DNA of 64,000 nt from Meira nashicola. Its lineage: Eukaryota; Basidiomycota; Exobasidiomycetes; Exobasidiales; Brachybasidiaceae. Under the pieces are notes generated by a model, which had not been told where the DNA came from, did not search any database, and saw only the letters and a program-made list of their open reading frames with translations. A program made the translations under genes and the position numbers. The stretch covers positions 1,178,001-1,242,000 of the forward strand of contig BCJU01000002.1 of assembly GCA_001600355.1 (NCBI GenBank), given 5' to 3'. Shown piece by piece: positions 37,234-47,762 of this stretch. Every line of letters begins with the position of its first letter. Positions within the stretch are counted from its first letter, which is position 1.

Positions 37234-39564
37234 ATGGATATAACTGATCCATATTCTCGCAATTTGAAAAGGGGATTAGCATGTGATGCTTGTCGACGAC
37301 GTAAATTGCGATGCGATGGAGCAAAGCCATCATGCAATCGATGCATAGAAGCAAGAAATCGTAAATTAGCAGCAATGCGAAAGAGAGGGAAAACCGAAGA
37401 AGAGATTCAAGCTGTCCGATTTCCGCCTTGCTATTCAGAACAAGATGATAATAATACGGCAATAAATGCTGCCGACAATTCGTTAGGCATTGGCTCTAAT
37501 TCATTAAATAACGAAAATAATGGTATTCTTGCTGGACCTTCAAATGCCTCTACCGTTGCATCGGGAAGTAGTGATCAACGTTCAATGCCTTTCAACGCAC
37601 CTTCTGCCAGCAGCACAGGACGTTCGATGTCCAATGATCCACTTACACCCGAAGATAGAAGGCCCAGCAAGATACAACGAACAACAGGCATGAACGGACA
37701 AGGAAGCAACGTCATGTCTAACTCTCAAAATTCTACTGTTCAAGCCACGAAATCAGATACTAATCAGAACGATTTATTCTTTGCCGAAATCCTTTCATCT
37801 CATTTACCGCTTGATGCTTCCCGATCTTCTATCGGTGAAGGTTTCGGGAATGGACAAACAGATCCGATACAAGCACAACAACATCATCAACAATCCGGTC
37901 AATTCTCATTTTTAGGAAATGTGGGAAATTTACCAACAAAATCAAACTTAGATCCTCAATCTTCAATCGCCACATCTTACTGGCTCAACGACAGTGAAGT
38001 TGCCTTGCCTGAACAGCCTCTTCTGAGTCGTTTGGTGGATATATTTTTTGAAGATCATGACTGTGCTTACATCTTTCATCCTGGTCGTTTACGTGAACGA
38101 ATTGCTTTGGGACCCGATCATCAAAATTATCCACAATCTGCTGCATTACACATCATCGTTGCATTAGCGTATGCTTCAAGACCAGAGATTGATGAAGAGA
38201 TAAGTGGCAATCATAAGCCAACCGAACGTTCAGGGGCTCATTACAGACATTTTGCTGCTGCTTCACAAAGTTTATTGCATTCTTTCCATTGTGACAAGTT
38301 AAAAACACCTTTAGATTTGGTCCGAGCAAGTTTGCTACTCGTTTCCAAACTTTATGGTCAAGGTGATCAATTGGAGTCTTACCTTGCTAGTGCGCAAGCT
38401 GCCAGATTATGTGTTGCACTCAATCTCAATCGCGACGTACCAACTCGAGCTGAGCAGCAATTACAACAATTGCAGTATCTCTTGATGCAACCTCGCATTA
38501 CCGATACATCAATCATTCGACCCGAACCAAGCGATGAGATTGAAGCAGAAGAATTACGTAGGACGATGTTGTTGATGTTTGCTATCGATCGAACTTCAAT
38601 CGCGGGAACATTGTGGCCCGGAAATCTTACAGAAGAGGATTATACAGCAGAACTTCCTCGAGCAACTTTTCAAGAATTTATTTCGACAACGACAAATAAT
38701 ATGCATACGCAAGAATGGGTGGGCAGGCGTAATACTCTCTCGATTCATAGTCATGACTTTTTCTCACGTAGAACGATGGATGCGGAACAGTTCTTCTTCA
38801 AATTGACAGTTTTACTCGGAAGATGTGCACAATATGTCTCAAGAATATCCCGCACTGCAACTCCGACCCAGATAATATCTGCGCCACGTTTCCAACAATT
38901 GGAAAATTGGATTGCGGCAATGCACTTGGAATCATATGAAGTTGCAAATCAAGCTTTGAAGGCAAGTACAACAAGTTCTTCACCTGCTTCTTGGTCGGCA
39001 CGCAAAGCAGATTCGAGTGCATTAACGGCGTACCTTTTAAACTCGTCTGGAAATCAAACGATGTCTAAAAATATGGTCGTCACGCCGGCTTTGCTACCAT
39101 ACGCATGCACTTTGACTCTTCACGAACCTTTGGCAGCTCTAAGTTCGGAAAGTGAAGAACGCTGTAAAGCAGCTACCCGAGGTGCGATTAACGTTTTAAG
39201 ATTATGTGCCTTACATGCACAAGATGATATGCAAAGACTTGACGTTGTTATGACGATCGTTGTCATGTTAGTTGGAAGAAGTTTGATTAGACAATTGGAA
39301 ACTCTTTATTCCAAATATATTGCGCAAGAATTAGCACAACAAAGTGAAAATGGTGACGGATTATCAAAAACGGAAAGTGTTTGGAACTCTGATGAATTCA
39401 CGGAAAGTGTATCATTGTTACAAGCAGATTTGGAAGTAGTATTGTTAACGTTGAAGAGATATGGACAAAAATGGGTTATTGCTATTAAGATGCACGATTC
39501 TTTGCTTAAATTGCTTCAATTCAATCCTGAACATCGACTTCGTGGATTGTTTTGCGTAGAGTGA
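37234..39564 (+). CDS. Zn2Cys6 transcription factor with fungal-specific TF domain, long zinc-loop
   Basis: 776 aa from ATG 37234 (a GTG lies three bases earlier). The N-terminal zinc cluster is CDACRRRKLRCDGAKPSCNRC, with five ligands at normal spacing. The sixth Cys comes only after 28 residues (IEARNRKLAAMRKRGK... to FPPC), where 6-9 is usual. A Ser/Asn/Gln-rich linker follows. A fungal-specific TF regulatory domain runs from about residue 260 (LLSRLVDIFFEDHDCAYIFHPGRLRERI), with QAARLCVALNLNRD and the RRTMLLMFAIDRTS block near 420-460. Target genes are unknown. Its place next to a purine phosphorylase and D-amino-acid oxidase makes a nitrogen-catabolic role possible but unproven. Confidence 0.88.
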   Translation: MDITDPYSRNLKRGLACDACRRRKLRCDGAKPSCNRCIEARNRKLAAMRKRGKTEEEIQAVRFPPCYSEQDDNNTAINAADNSLGIGSNSLNNENNGILAGPSNASTVASGSSDQRSMPFNAPSASSTGRSMSNDPLTPEDRRPSKIQRTTGMNGQGSNVMSNSQNSTVQATKSDTNQNDLFFAEILSSHLPLDASRSSIGEGFGNGQTDPIQAQQHHQQSGQFSFLGNVGNLPTKSNLDPQSSIATSYWLNDSEVALPEQPLLSRLVDIFFEDHDCAYIFHPGRLRERIALGPDHQNYPQSAALHIIVALAYASRPEIDEEISGNHKPTERSGAHYRHFAAASQSLLHSFHCDKLKTPLDLVRASLLLVSKLYGQGDQLESYLASAQAARLCVALNLNRDVPTRAEQQLQQLQYLLMQPRITDTSIIRPEPSDEIEAEELRRTMLLMFAIDRTSIAGTLWPGNLTEEDYTAELPRATFQEFISTTTNNMHTQEWVGRRNTLSIHSHDFFSRRTMDAEQFFFKLTVLLGRCAQYVSRISRTATPTQIISAPRFQQLENWIAAMHLESYEVANQALKASTTSSSPASWSARKADSSALTAYLLNSSGNQTMSKNMVVTPALLPYACTLTLHEPLAALSSESEERCKAATRGAINVLRLCALHAQDDMQRLDVVMTIVVMLVGRSLIRQLETLYSKYIAQELAQQSENGDGLSKTESVWNSDEFTESVSLLQADLEVVLLTLKRYGQKWVIAIKMHDSLLKLLQFNPEHRLRGLFCVE

Positions 39565-39630
39565 AAGGATTATTATGTATATGTATATTATGTACGATGT
39601 TTTGCTATATATTGAAGATGTTAATATGAA

Positions 39631-40957
39631 TTATAATCTATGTTCTTCTAAAATGCGTAAAACTTTTATTGCCACTCCCCAGCTAACTTGAAAGCCTGTT
39701 TTGCCATTACCATATGCATGTATTACCGGCGGTAAAATTTGTTTACCATCTAAATCCTTCTTTTCATCTTGCCATTCTAATCTTGAACCACCTTGACGTC
39801 CTGGTCGCAAACCTACACCTGTATGAACGATTGAAGGATTGATGATTGATAATTGATGATCAGAATCTAGATGATTTGCATATAATTTTGTATTTTTCAT
39901 GATACGTGCAATTTGTTCTTTATCGGGTAAAGTACTAAAAGAGCCTGATTCTGCAGAACCACCTAATAAGATTTCATTTGAACATGCTCTTGAAATGATA
40001 TAAATCATATCTTTATTATTTGTTCTTGTACTTTCAACAAATAAACATTGAATTTGATTTTGATTTTGATCATGATTGTTAAAAGAATTTTGTTTTTTAA
40101 TCACAACCGTTTGACCACGTATTGGCGTAACGAGTTGATCGTTCACATCTGCTAAATAACGTGCACCAATTCCTGAAGCGTTTATTATTAAATTTGCATT
40201 TGGTAAAAATTGTTCTTTTGCATAATTTAAAGAAGAAGTTGTTCCACGGTGAAATGTTAAACGATCAGATGCAAAATGATTAAAAAGACATTTCAAGTAT
40301 TCGGTTGGCTGTAAGGATAAAGTGGTAAAATCTTGATATTGTTGATCGATTGTACAAAAATCTAAAACAACATCTTTCCACCAAGGTGATTTAAGTGGTG
40401 AACTATAATCTTGTTCTTGTTCAATCACTCTTCTTGTACGTACATAAGCCAAAATATCATCATTTAATAAAGGTAAATTATCTTGAAATTCTTTTGTTAA
40501 ATAATCAATTTTAACATCTTTTTCACCTTTCATCTTTTGCCAAATTTGAAATGTTTGTTTTTCCATTAAAGATTGTTTACCTTTTTCCATCCATTCATCT
40601 TCGAATGGATACCAAATCGCACCTGCCCACGGAGAAGCACATTGTTCGGATTTTTGATCAAAAGGAAGATCACGAGCAACAATTTTAACTCGATGTCCTT
40701 TTGATAATAATGCACATGCAATCGTAATTCCGATCACTGTGAGAAAGAAGATGATAAATAGAATGTACAACACCACTTGTTAATAAAACAATCAACATAC
40801 CTCCTGCTCCAATAATTAGAATATCTAACGTTTGACCTTCGTTTTGTTTATTTTTACAACAAAATTGTTCTTCTTTTTTTGTTAATTGTTTATCAAGATC
40901 TTCACTCATTTTGTTATTTGGTAAGCAATTGACCCTTACTCTAAAATTCGTATTCAT
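39631..40957 (-). CDS. D-amino-acid oxidase, two exons
   Basis: Complement of join(39631..40736, 40801..40957), 420 aa from ATG 40957. A second in-frame ATG at 40909 would give 404 aa. The 64-nt intron (GTATGT...CACAG) cuts within the FAD motif. Splicing restores DILIIGAGVIGITIACAL, the GxGxxG dinucleotide site. Further DAO features: SPWAGAIWYPFE, NASGIGARYLADV, PIRGQTVVIK, GVGLRPGRQGGSRLEW and the C-terminal YGNGKTGFQVSWGVAIKVL. Family knowledge: it is an FAD enzyme that oxidises D-amino acids to keto acids, ammonia and H2O2, usually in peroxisomes. The terminus HRL is at best a weak PTS1. D-aspartate oxidase is the close alternative. Confidence 0.9.
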
Positions 40958-41586
40958 TTAAATACTTTTTAATTTTAATTTTTTCCACCTTGATCATTAT
41001 ATTCAGCCTGATCAAAACAAAAATAAAAAAATATCCGCTTGTGATTGAAAAGGAAATATTTGCTATGTTCGGCTATGTAAAATGACGGACTCCGTGATCC
41101 CTTTGTCTTAAAAGATGAAATCATCACATTATAAAGAGTCAAAGCGATGTTTATTCGGTTGATATTCGGCAGGGTTAAACTTGTTTTGAAATTCGATCAT
41201 CTAGCAGATTCCAGATTCATCCATCGCTCGATACACAAAATCGTTATCTTGACTGTAAACGCCGTCCTTCTTTTGTGACTAAGCAGCAGTAATCAATAGG
41301 TCAAGTGAACCTTCTTGGCTAGGGGGCGTGTACTTTCCGGCCAAGTTTCTTAGTAAAACTTATCATTCAAGACTTTTTTTTTTCGGTTCAGTAAACCCGT
41401 TTATTGCATATTCATTGAGCTAATACTCATTTCAGCATCTTTTCATATATGATCAACATATACACACACAATTTCAGATGGATATGACCGAATTTTGCGG
41501 AAATCCGAGTTACAGGATCGCGGGGCTAGGAAGAAACGGAAATGAACGCACACAAACACACAAAGAATGGTTTCATTAGCCATCAA
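40958..41586. other. Intergenic spacer, nothing recognised
   Basis: 629 bp between the D-amino-acid oxidase start and the 3' end of the NDP-kinase-like gene. AT-rich, with a poly-T tract near 41373-41383. No gene or clear motif seen. Confidence 0.5.
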
Positions 41587-43413
41587 TCAAACGCGGAAAG
41601 AAGAAGGAGGTGCACCATTTCGAATAATCATTCGTCCAGAATTCGCCGTTGAAGCAGACGCCGAAGGTGCAGCTCCAACACTTAGGCGTTTTTGCGCGGC
41701 AGCATTACTACGAGGTGCAATCAACGGCTGTGCTAATGAAGCTATAGAAATCGAGTGGCTTGAACGTTTGTGCCCCGGCGTATTACTGAAATCGATTGGT
41801 TTCCTTTCGCGTGAGTCTCGTGTAGAAGAAACAGAAGCACGGCCTGAATTTATACGGCTGTCTCTCGTAGTAGAAGCTACTGAAAGACGTCCTGAAGTCA
41901 CTTTTGTGTCCCTAGCAGATGCCACAGAAGCACGCCCTGATCTGTTTTCTTTTCCAGTCGAAATTGCTTGTGAGGTCGTATTTGTGGCTTGTACTGTTTT
42001 CCCATTTGTACCGCTTCCTCTATCCGATGAAGATGATGCATCATTTGCATTTCCACCAACACGGGCCAAAGAAGCCCGATTACCTCTTAGTACAATCGAA
42101 GGGGCTTGAAGGCTTTTCAACGTACTAGTCGACATACTTGCCCTTTTGTGTCCTGGTGTATTGCTAAAGTCAATTTGTTTACGCACAGTCGGGGATTCAC
42201 TTTTATTTGATCCGGATCCTGTAGTGACGGATGCGGGACGTGGGATCCGCATTGTTGATTGTGTAGAGGCGGAAGCTAATTGACCGCCCGTTCTTGCTGC
42301 TGCTGCTTTGTTTAATCGTGGTGCGACGGCAGGAGCAGCAAGGCTTGCCAGTTTGAATCCTCCAGTAGAAACTCTTTTGTGGCCAGGCGTATTACTGAAA
42401 TCAATAGGTTTGCGTTCTTTGACCGAAGAACCTGATTCAGAAGGTGCAGATTGAACATTATTGATCACACTTCCACCTTTGTTCGTTCTAGCAGCTGCGC
42501 TACGATTCATTCTTGGTGCGATGGATGGTGCTTGTAATGATTTTGGAATGGCGACATTGGCCTTTGGTAAACCGGAAATACCTCTGTTGGATGTATCACC
42601 AGAGGATACTGAACTGACGGCCTTTTTTGGCGCTTCAGGAAGTGCGACACCCATCCTCAATGCTGCAGCACGCGACAGACGAGGTTGACTGGTTGCTTGC
42701 TTATGTGATGCCGGCAAAGGTCTAGCTTTGAACACTCTTTGAGGTTCGAGCGATCGAGGATGATCATCTGAGGATGTACTTGCAAGAGCTTCTTTTGAGA
42801 TGACCAACTCTTCTTGCAATTCTAGCGGTTCTCCATTATGTGCATCAAATGCTTGTCCTTTTTCGTCATAAACAATATCATCATCTTCGCGTACCAAGAA
42901 TGCACCATTACTGTCCGTTGCCATGATTGTGTTTGGTGCATCTTCTACGTCGAGTTGCAAAGCTGCCAATGCTTCTGCTGTTGCCAAATCAGGGAAGCAA
43001 ATTGCAATCTGACGGCTTGCAAGACGTGCAGAAGGTGCATATACTGCATCTTCACCGTACTGAGCTCTAAATCCAGTATTGTCTTTACTTGCTCCGCACA
43101 TCTCTTGCCATAACTCAGCAGCTCGATTGCGTTCCAAAACCATTACGTAAATTGGGTGATCAGTCAAGGCATTCATCCAAGTTTTGTTTTGAGAATCATT
43201 AGAATTTGGAGAGGCTAAAGGATCCCTCAAAAATTCATGCAAGAAGTCACCATCATTTTGACTGGACCATTGCTCCATTCGTTCACTCAAAATGTCAAAT
43301 CCTTTAGATGTGATTTCTGCTTGAATGGCCGAACGATGATCAGAGCAGGCTGAATGCGTCAAGATAGCCAATGTACGCGTTGCCGAACGAGAAGGACTGG
43401 ATGAAATTTCCAT
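41587..43413 (-). CDS. Degenerate NDP-kinase-fold protein with RKxIDFSNTPGHKR repeats
   Basis: 608 aa, intronless. Residues of about 12-165 follow the nucleoside diphosphate kinase fold: RTLAILTHSACSDHRSAIQAEITSKGFDIL (cf. the family's AIIKPDAV...G-I...GF-I), HPIYVMVLERNRAAELWQEMCG, FRAQYGEDAVYAPSA and QIAICFPD. Two catalytic positions are changed. The P-site Lys is Thr in ILTHSA, and the phosphohistidine of NAVHGSDS is Tyr in DAVYAPSA. I therefore infer a pseudoenzyme. The rest is disordered with a composite repeat: three copies of RKxIDFSNTPGHKR (coding DNA near 42371-42414, 42141-42185, 41763-41810) and four of SLxAPxIAPRxNxAAAxR, plus short SGRxSVxSTRDSR units. The TP-x-x-K pattern may be a kinase site. 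Function unknown. Divergent from Spt5. Confidence 0.72.
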   Translation of the reverse strand: MEISSSPSRSATRTLAILTHSACSDHRSAIQAEITSKGFDILSERMEQWSSQNDGDFLHEFLRDPLASPNSNDSQNKTWMNALTDHPIYVMVLERNRAAELWQEMCGASKDNTGFRAQYGEDAVYAPSARLASRQIAICFPDLATAEALAALQLDVEDAPNTIMATDSNGAFLVREDDDIVYDEKGQAFDAHNGEPLELQEELVISKEALASTSSDDHPRSLEPQRVFKARPLPASHKQATSQPRLSRAAALRMGVALPEAPKKAVSSVSSGDTSNRGISGLPKANVAIPKSLQAPSIAPRMNRSAAARTNKGGSVINNVQSAPSESGSSVKERKPIDFSNTPGHKRVSTGGFKLASLAAPAVAPRLNKAAAARTGGQLASASTQSTMRIPRPASVTTGSGSNKSESPTVRKQIDFSNTPGHKRASMSTSTLKSLQAPSIVLRGNRASLARVGGNANDASSSSDRGSGTNGKTVQATNTTSQAISTGKENRSGRASVASARDTKVTSGRLSVASTTRDSRINSGRASVSSTRDSRERKPIDFSNTPGHKRSSHSISIASLAQPLIAPRSNAAAQKRLSVGAAPSASASTANSGRMIIRNGAPPSSFRV

Positions 43414-44378
43414 CGTGAAGCGGAAAAGGGTGGGTATATTTAATCACAAAATAAAACAAAGCAAAGATGGAGATTGAAAAGAAAGAATCCATTTCTCATC
43501 AAATGATATCGAAATGCTGTCATTTCAAGTATAATAACAGGGTAATTCAGCCCCGCTCTTTTTTCCTTTAGTCATGGTATGATGTGAGGGTCCCCGTGCA
43601 CTTTAATTTTCACTATCATCCAAACAAGGTTTTCTGCTTTCGCGCCTGTCTCCATACATATTTGTGTGAATAACACTTTTGTTTCATATTTATTAAAGAG
43701 CCCTGTTGCTAGGCTCAGGCTGTAGACCAAAGGCATTTTTGTGGCATGTACATACACGCATATTAAACGCGTTCAATGTTTTTTACTTCCTTTGTCAACG
43801 CGTAACTTGCAGCTGAACACTTTTTGTCTCCGCCAATATGTTTATGCTTACACGCTATTATAGCCTTTATTAGAACATGGTTTGGTCACTTCTAGAAGAA
43901 AGACCCTTTGTAAGCAGATCAAGAAAAGTCGAGACTCGAGAGAGAGAGAGATACGTACGGAGCTTGTCTTGTATTTCTTATTTATACATGTATCCTTAAA
44001 TGCGGAAGTTATGAATATCTTGCCTCAATGCCGTACATACATAGTCTAAAAATATATAGGGAGCCGAAAATCAATGGACTGCAAGGGAACGATAATTTCC
44101 AAAGTCAATGAGAATTGATTTCCTAGAATAATACAGATTGATGCCAGGTTTGCGTAGAGTGGATTCTCAAACAAAAAGCATTGGGTTCACGTGCAAAAAC
44201 CTGTTCACCTTATTGATACGCGTATGCACTGTGCCTATTCTATTGACTGACGCACTGTGTCGTCGCACAGGACATTTAATTGTTCCTTTTTTATAATAAT
44301 AATTCACAGGCCAGAGCAATCTTTCCTGCTTCTTTCTAACCATCTATCGCTTTGGAGAAGGTATAACGATCATACATT
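43414..44378. other. Divergent intergenic region (965 bp)
   Basis: It lies between the NDP-kinase-like (-) and Spt5 (+) start codons. It contains a short (GA)n tract at 43938-43951 and several ACGCGT cores. No gene or RNA recognised. Confidence 0.55.
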
Positions 44379-47300
44379 ATGTCTTCGCGAACACCTTCTC
44401 CGAGTGCATTCAAAAGGGGAAATGAGTACGAAGAGGAACGAAAGCCTGTAGTAGCACCAAAGAAAGAAGAAGATGAAGATGTAGACAGAAGTATCATACC
44501 TTCATCTTCTAATGGAGCTGCCAATACCAGAGCAAAATCGGAAGATGAAGAAGAATTTGACAGAGAAGGCGCCGATTCAGATGATGAAGAAGAAGAGGAT
44601 GAAGAAGAGGATGAAGAGGACGAAGAAGACGACGAAGATAGAGGTGGGGGTAGAAGACGGAAGAGAAGGAGACAAGGAGTCAGTCGTTTCGTTGATGTAG
44701 AAGCTGTGGTTGACGATGACGAAGAAGAATACGATGAAGAAGATCCAGAACTTGTAGGTGAAGATGGATTCATCGAACAAGATGCCGAAGGAGATGATGG
44801 TGAAAACTTTCAAAGAAGAACAGCGGCAGGCAATCAAGCTTTAGATTTACAGAGAAGAAGAGAAGAGGAATTGGATGCTGAACAAATTGCAGCTCAATTA
44901 CGTGAACGTTATCGTAGTCAACGTGGCTTTACAGCTCAATCCGATTATGAAGAAGTACCACAAACTCTGTTGATGCCTAGTGTTAATGACCCTGGACTAT
45001 ATGCTGTTCGCTGTCGACCAGGTCGTGAAAAAGTTGTCATTCAAACAATTCTACGAAAAGCTTTCAATCCGGGTCCTTCGGGTCCTTTAAAGATCATCTC
45101 TGCCTTTTCACGAGACACGCTCCCAGGTCGGATTTACGTTGAAGCAACAGAATCAAAACATGTGGTCGATGCATGTTCAGATGTCGCAAGCGCTTTTGCT
45201 CGCGGTAATTCGATCTTTTTGGTTCCAATTAATGAAATGGCAGATTTGCTCAAAATCACCAAAACAAGACAAGAACTCAAACCCGGCGGTTATGTTCGGT
45301 TCAAGTCGGGCAAATATGCTGGGGATTTAGCACAAGTGATTGATACATCAGAAAATGGTGAACTTGTCGGAGTACGTTTCATTCCACGTCTTGACCTTGA
45401 CCCAAAAGAAGATGAGATCATTGTAGACCGAAATGGCAAGAAACGTAAAAAGAGCGGTCGCTCAGTCGCAGATCGACCACCGCAACGATTCTTCAATGCA
45501 GAAGAGGTTCGTAAGAAGTTTAGAACTGATGGAATCACTCGACGCGATGCAAATACGTTCATTTTCCGCAATCAAACATACATTAACGGATATTGTGAAG
45601 ATGATGTTTCCGCTCGTAGACTGATAACGGAAAACATTAATCCAACTTTGGATGAAATTTCGCGCTTCACAGGAGAAAGCATCAATGGATCATCAGGTGG
45701 CGCTGGTTCGATGGGACAATCAGGCTTAGTGAATTTGAACCTTCTTGCTGATGCAACTCAACGAAAGGCAGATATTGTCTTGCGCAAGGATGATCATGTT
45801 GAGGTATTTGAAGGTGAACAATCTGGTGTGGAAGGTGTGATTGAAACAGTAGAAGCAGATGTCGTTACTATTCGACTCACGCTCAGCGATTTGGAAGATC
45901 AAACCATTGAAGTGCCAATTCGAAGTGTAAGGAAGAAGTTTAGACCGGGAGATCATATCAAAGTGATTACTGGTAAACATCGCGATGAAACAGGGTTGGT
46001 GGTCAAGGTAGAAGATAATGTGACAACGTTCTTATCAGATTTGAGTTTACAAGAAGTCTCAGTCTTTTCAAATGATATTCACGAAGCGGCAGAAGTAGGA
46101 TCTGGAGTGAATACGATTGGTGGATATGAATTACACGATTTAGTTCAATTAGATGCCCAGACTGCCGGTGTCATCTTCAAGATCGAACGTGAGGTATTCA
46201 TGATCCTTGATCAAACCAATGCCATTCGTTCCATCAAACCCAATCAAATCACAATGAAACGTGATAGCGGAAGAGCTGTTGCTGTTGATTCTGAAGGCGG
46301 TGAATTCCGCACTGGTGATACGATGAAAGAGGTAGACGGAGAGGAAAGGGTGGGAACCGTTTTGCACGTCTACCAATCCACTTTGATCTGGCTCTTCAAT
46401 CGCGATACAAAAGAGAATGGTGGTGTATTCTTGACTAGAGCAAACAAATTGCGACCTCGTGCACCTCGAGGAGTGGCCAAGCCAAATCTATCGAAAATGA
46501 ATCCTGCTTTGACAACAGGAACAGGGATTGGACAAAGCGGACAGAACGACAAGACCACTATTGGTGGTGCGATCAGTAATTTGCGCAGGCCAGGCGGACG
46601 TGATCCGCTTGCTGGAAAGACTGTTTCGATCGTCAAAGGCCCTTACAAGACATACAGAGGAATAATCAAAGATACTAATGGTCCAACAGCGCGGGTAGAA
46701 TTACATTCGATATCCAAAATTTTGACCATCGGACTAGATTGTTTGATCGAGAAAGATCCATACACGGGTAAGAGCAAACCTTTGATTGCCAAGTCTTCTG
46801 CTTCCGGATCTTCTGGTGGTTTCAACGATAGAAGTAACAACTACAACAGAGGTGGTGGCTATAGCGGTCAAGCTACGAATCCATACGTGACAGGAGCAGC
46901 CACACCTGCACACAATCCATACGTGACCGGATCGAAAACACCTGCCTATAATATGCAAAGTGGATCTAAAACACCGGCTTACAACATGTACGATGGCTCA
47001 AAGACTCCTGCGTACGGTAATTCATTGAAAACGCCTGCTTATAACCCATACGTCAGCTCCTACAACGATGGCTCAAAAACGCCAGCATATTCGTACGGAG
47101 GTGATTCAAGTCGTAATATGGCACCACCTTCTGTTCGACGTCCAGAGGCAGCACCCACACCAATGATCGCACCAACTCCTGGAGGCGAATTCTCTGCACC
47201 TACACCGGGAATGTATAGCGCTCCTACGCCTGGAGCCGCGATGGGTGGATCATATGGTGTTGCTCCAACGCCAGGGGGTTTGGGATCAGGTGTGTATGGA

Positions 47301-47762
47301 GCACCTACTCCGAATCCATTAGGTGCACCCACACCGGCTGGTGGTATGCTTGGAGCTGCAACTCCTTATACACCTGCTACACAACCTAGAGGATACGGTG
47401 GTGGTGCAGCATCTGGATGGGACGCAGTTGGACAAGATCACCCTTTGTTGGAGGGCATTCTAGTTCGAATTAAGAAAGGAAAACATGAAGGCAAGACAGG
47501 ATATGTAAAATCTGCTTATGGAAATGGTGAAAGTGGAGACGTAGTCTTGGAAGATTCTTCTCGTGAAAGATTGGACAAAATTGGAAAAGACTACGTAGAG
47601 CCATTACAGCCTACTGGTATTCGAACTTTCTGCTTAGCTCTCTCTGGCGAGTATAGAGGTAAAAAGGTTTTAGTACAAAGTTTGGACGGCAGAGAAGTGA
47701 TGGGACTCGTTGAAGGGAAGAATGCATTCTTTGATGTGAGAGATTTGGCCAGGATGGGCTAG
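44379..47762 (+). CDS. SPT5: Transcription elongation factor Spt5
   Basis: 1127 aa. A long acidic N-terminus (about 20-160, many D/E) leads to the NGN domain (about 207-295: LYAVRCRPGREKVVIQTILRK ... GRIYVEATESKHV ... FLVPINEMADLLKI), which binds Spt4. Several KOW domains follow (PGGYVRFKSGKYAGDLAQV; RKDDHVEVFEGEQSGVEGV; PGDHIKVITGKHRDETGLV; GKTVSIVKGPYKTYRG; a last one near the C-terminus, LVRIKKGKHEGKTGYV). The repeat region of about 840-1010 has two parts. The first is GSKTPAY-type, with four exact copies plus variants. The second is APTPG-type. Family knowledge: Spt4-Spt5 (DSIF) binds RNA polymerase II, and the C-terminal repeat is phosphorylated by Cdk9. Intronless. eRF1 follows in tandem. 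Confidence 0.95.
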   Translation: MSSRTPSPSAFKRGNEYEEERKPVVAPKKEEDEDVDRSIIPSSSNGAANTRAKSEDEEEFDREGADSDDEEEEDEEEDEEDEEDDEDRGGGRRRKRRRQGVSRFVDVEAVVDDDEEEYDEEDPELVGEDGFIEQDAEGDDGENFQRRTAAGNQALDLQRRREEELDAEQIAAQLRERYRSQRGFTAQSDYEEVPQTLLMPSVNDPGLYAVRCRPGREKVVIQTILRKAFNPGPSGPLKIISAFSRDTLPGRIYVEATESKHVVDACSDVASAFARGNSIFLVPINEMADLLKITKTRQELKPGGYVRFKSGKYAGDLAQVIDTSENGELVGVRFIPRLDLDPKEDEIIVDRNGKKRKKSGRSVADRPPQRFFNAEEVRKKFRTDGITRRDANTFIFRNQTYINGYCEDDVSARRLITENINPTLDEISRFTGESINGSSGGAGSMGQSGLVNLNLLADATQRKADIVLRKDDHVEVFEGEQSGVEGVIETVEADVVTIRLTLSDLEDQTIEVPIRSVRKKFRPGDHIKVITGKHRDETGLVVKVEDNVTTFLSDLSLQEVSVFSNDIHEAAEVGSGVNTIGGYELHDLVQLDAQTAGVIFKIEREVFMILDQTNAIRSIKPNQITMKRDSGRAVAVDSEGGEFRTGDTMKEVDGEERVGTVLHVYQSTLIWLFNRDTKENGGVFLTRANKLRPRAPRGVAKPNLSKMNPALTTGTGIGQSGQNDKTTIGGAISNLRRPGGRDPLAGKTVSIVKGPYKTYRGIIKDTNGPTARVELHSISKILTIGLDCLIEKDPYTGKSKPLIAKSSASGSSGGFNDRSNNYNRGGGYSGQATNPYVTGAATPAHNPYVTGSKTPAYNMQSGSKTPAYNMYDGSKTPAYGNSLKTPAYNPYVSSYNDGSKTPAYSYGGDSSRNMAPPSVRRPEAAPTPMIAPTPGGEFSAPTPGMYSAPTPGAAMGGSYGVAPTPGGLGSGVYGAPTPNPLGAPTPAGGMLGAATPYTPATQPRGYGGGAASGWDAVGQDHPLLEGILVRIKKGKHEGKTGYVKSAYGNGESGDVVLEDSSRERLDKIGKDYVEPLQPTGIRTFCLALSGEYRGKKVLVQSLDGREVMGLVEGKNAFFDVRDLARMG

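Noticed and set aside
41567..42109. 180-codon ORF on + strand
   Set aside because: It is antisense to the repeat region of the NDP-kinase-like gene, and its repeats mirror that gene's repeats.
44336..44773. Poly-Ser ORF on - strand
   Set aside because: Shadow of the acidic GAA/GAT-rich start of Spt5.
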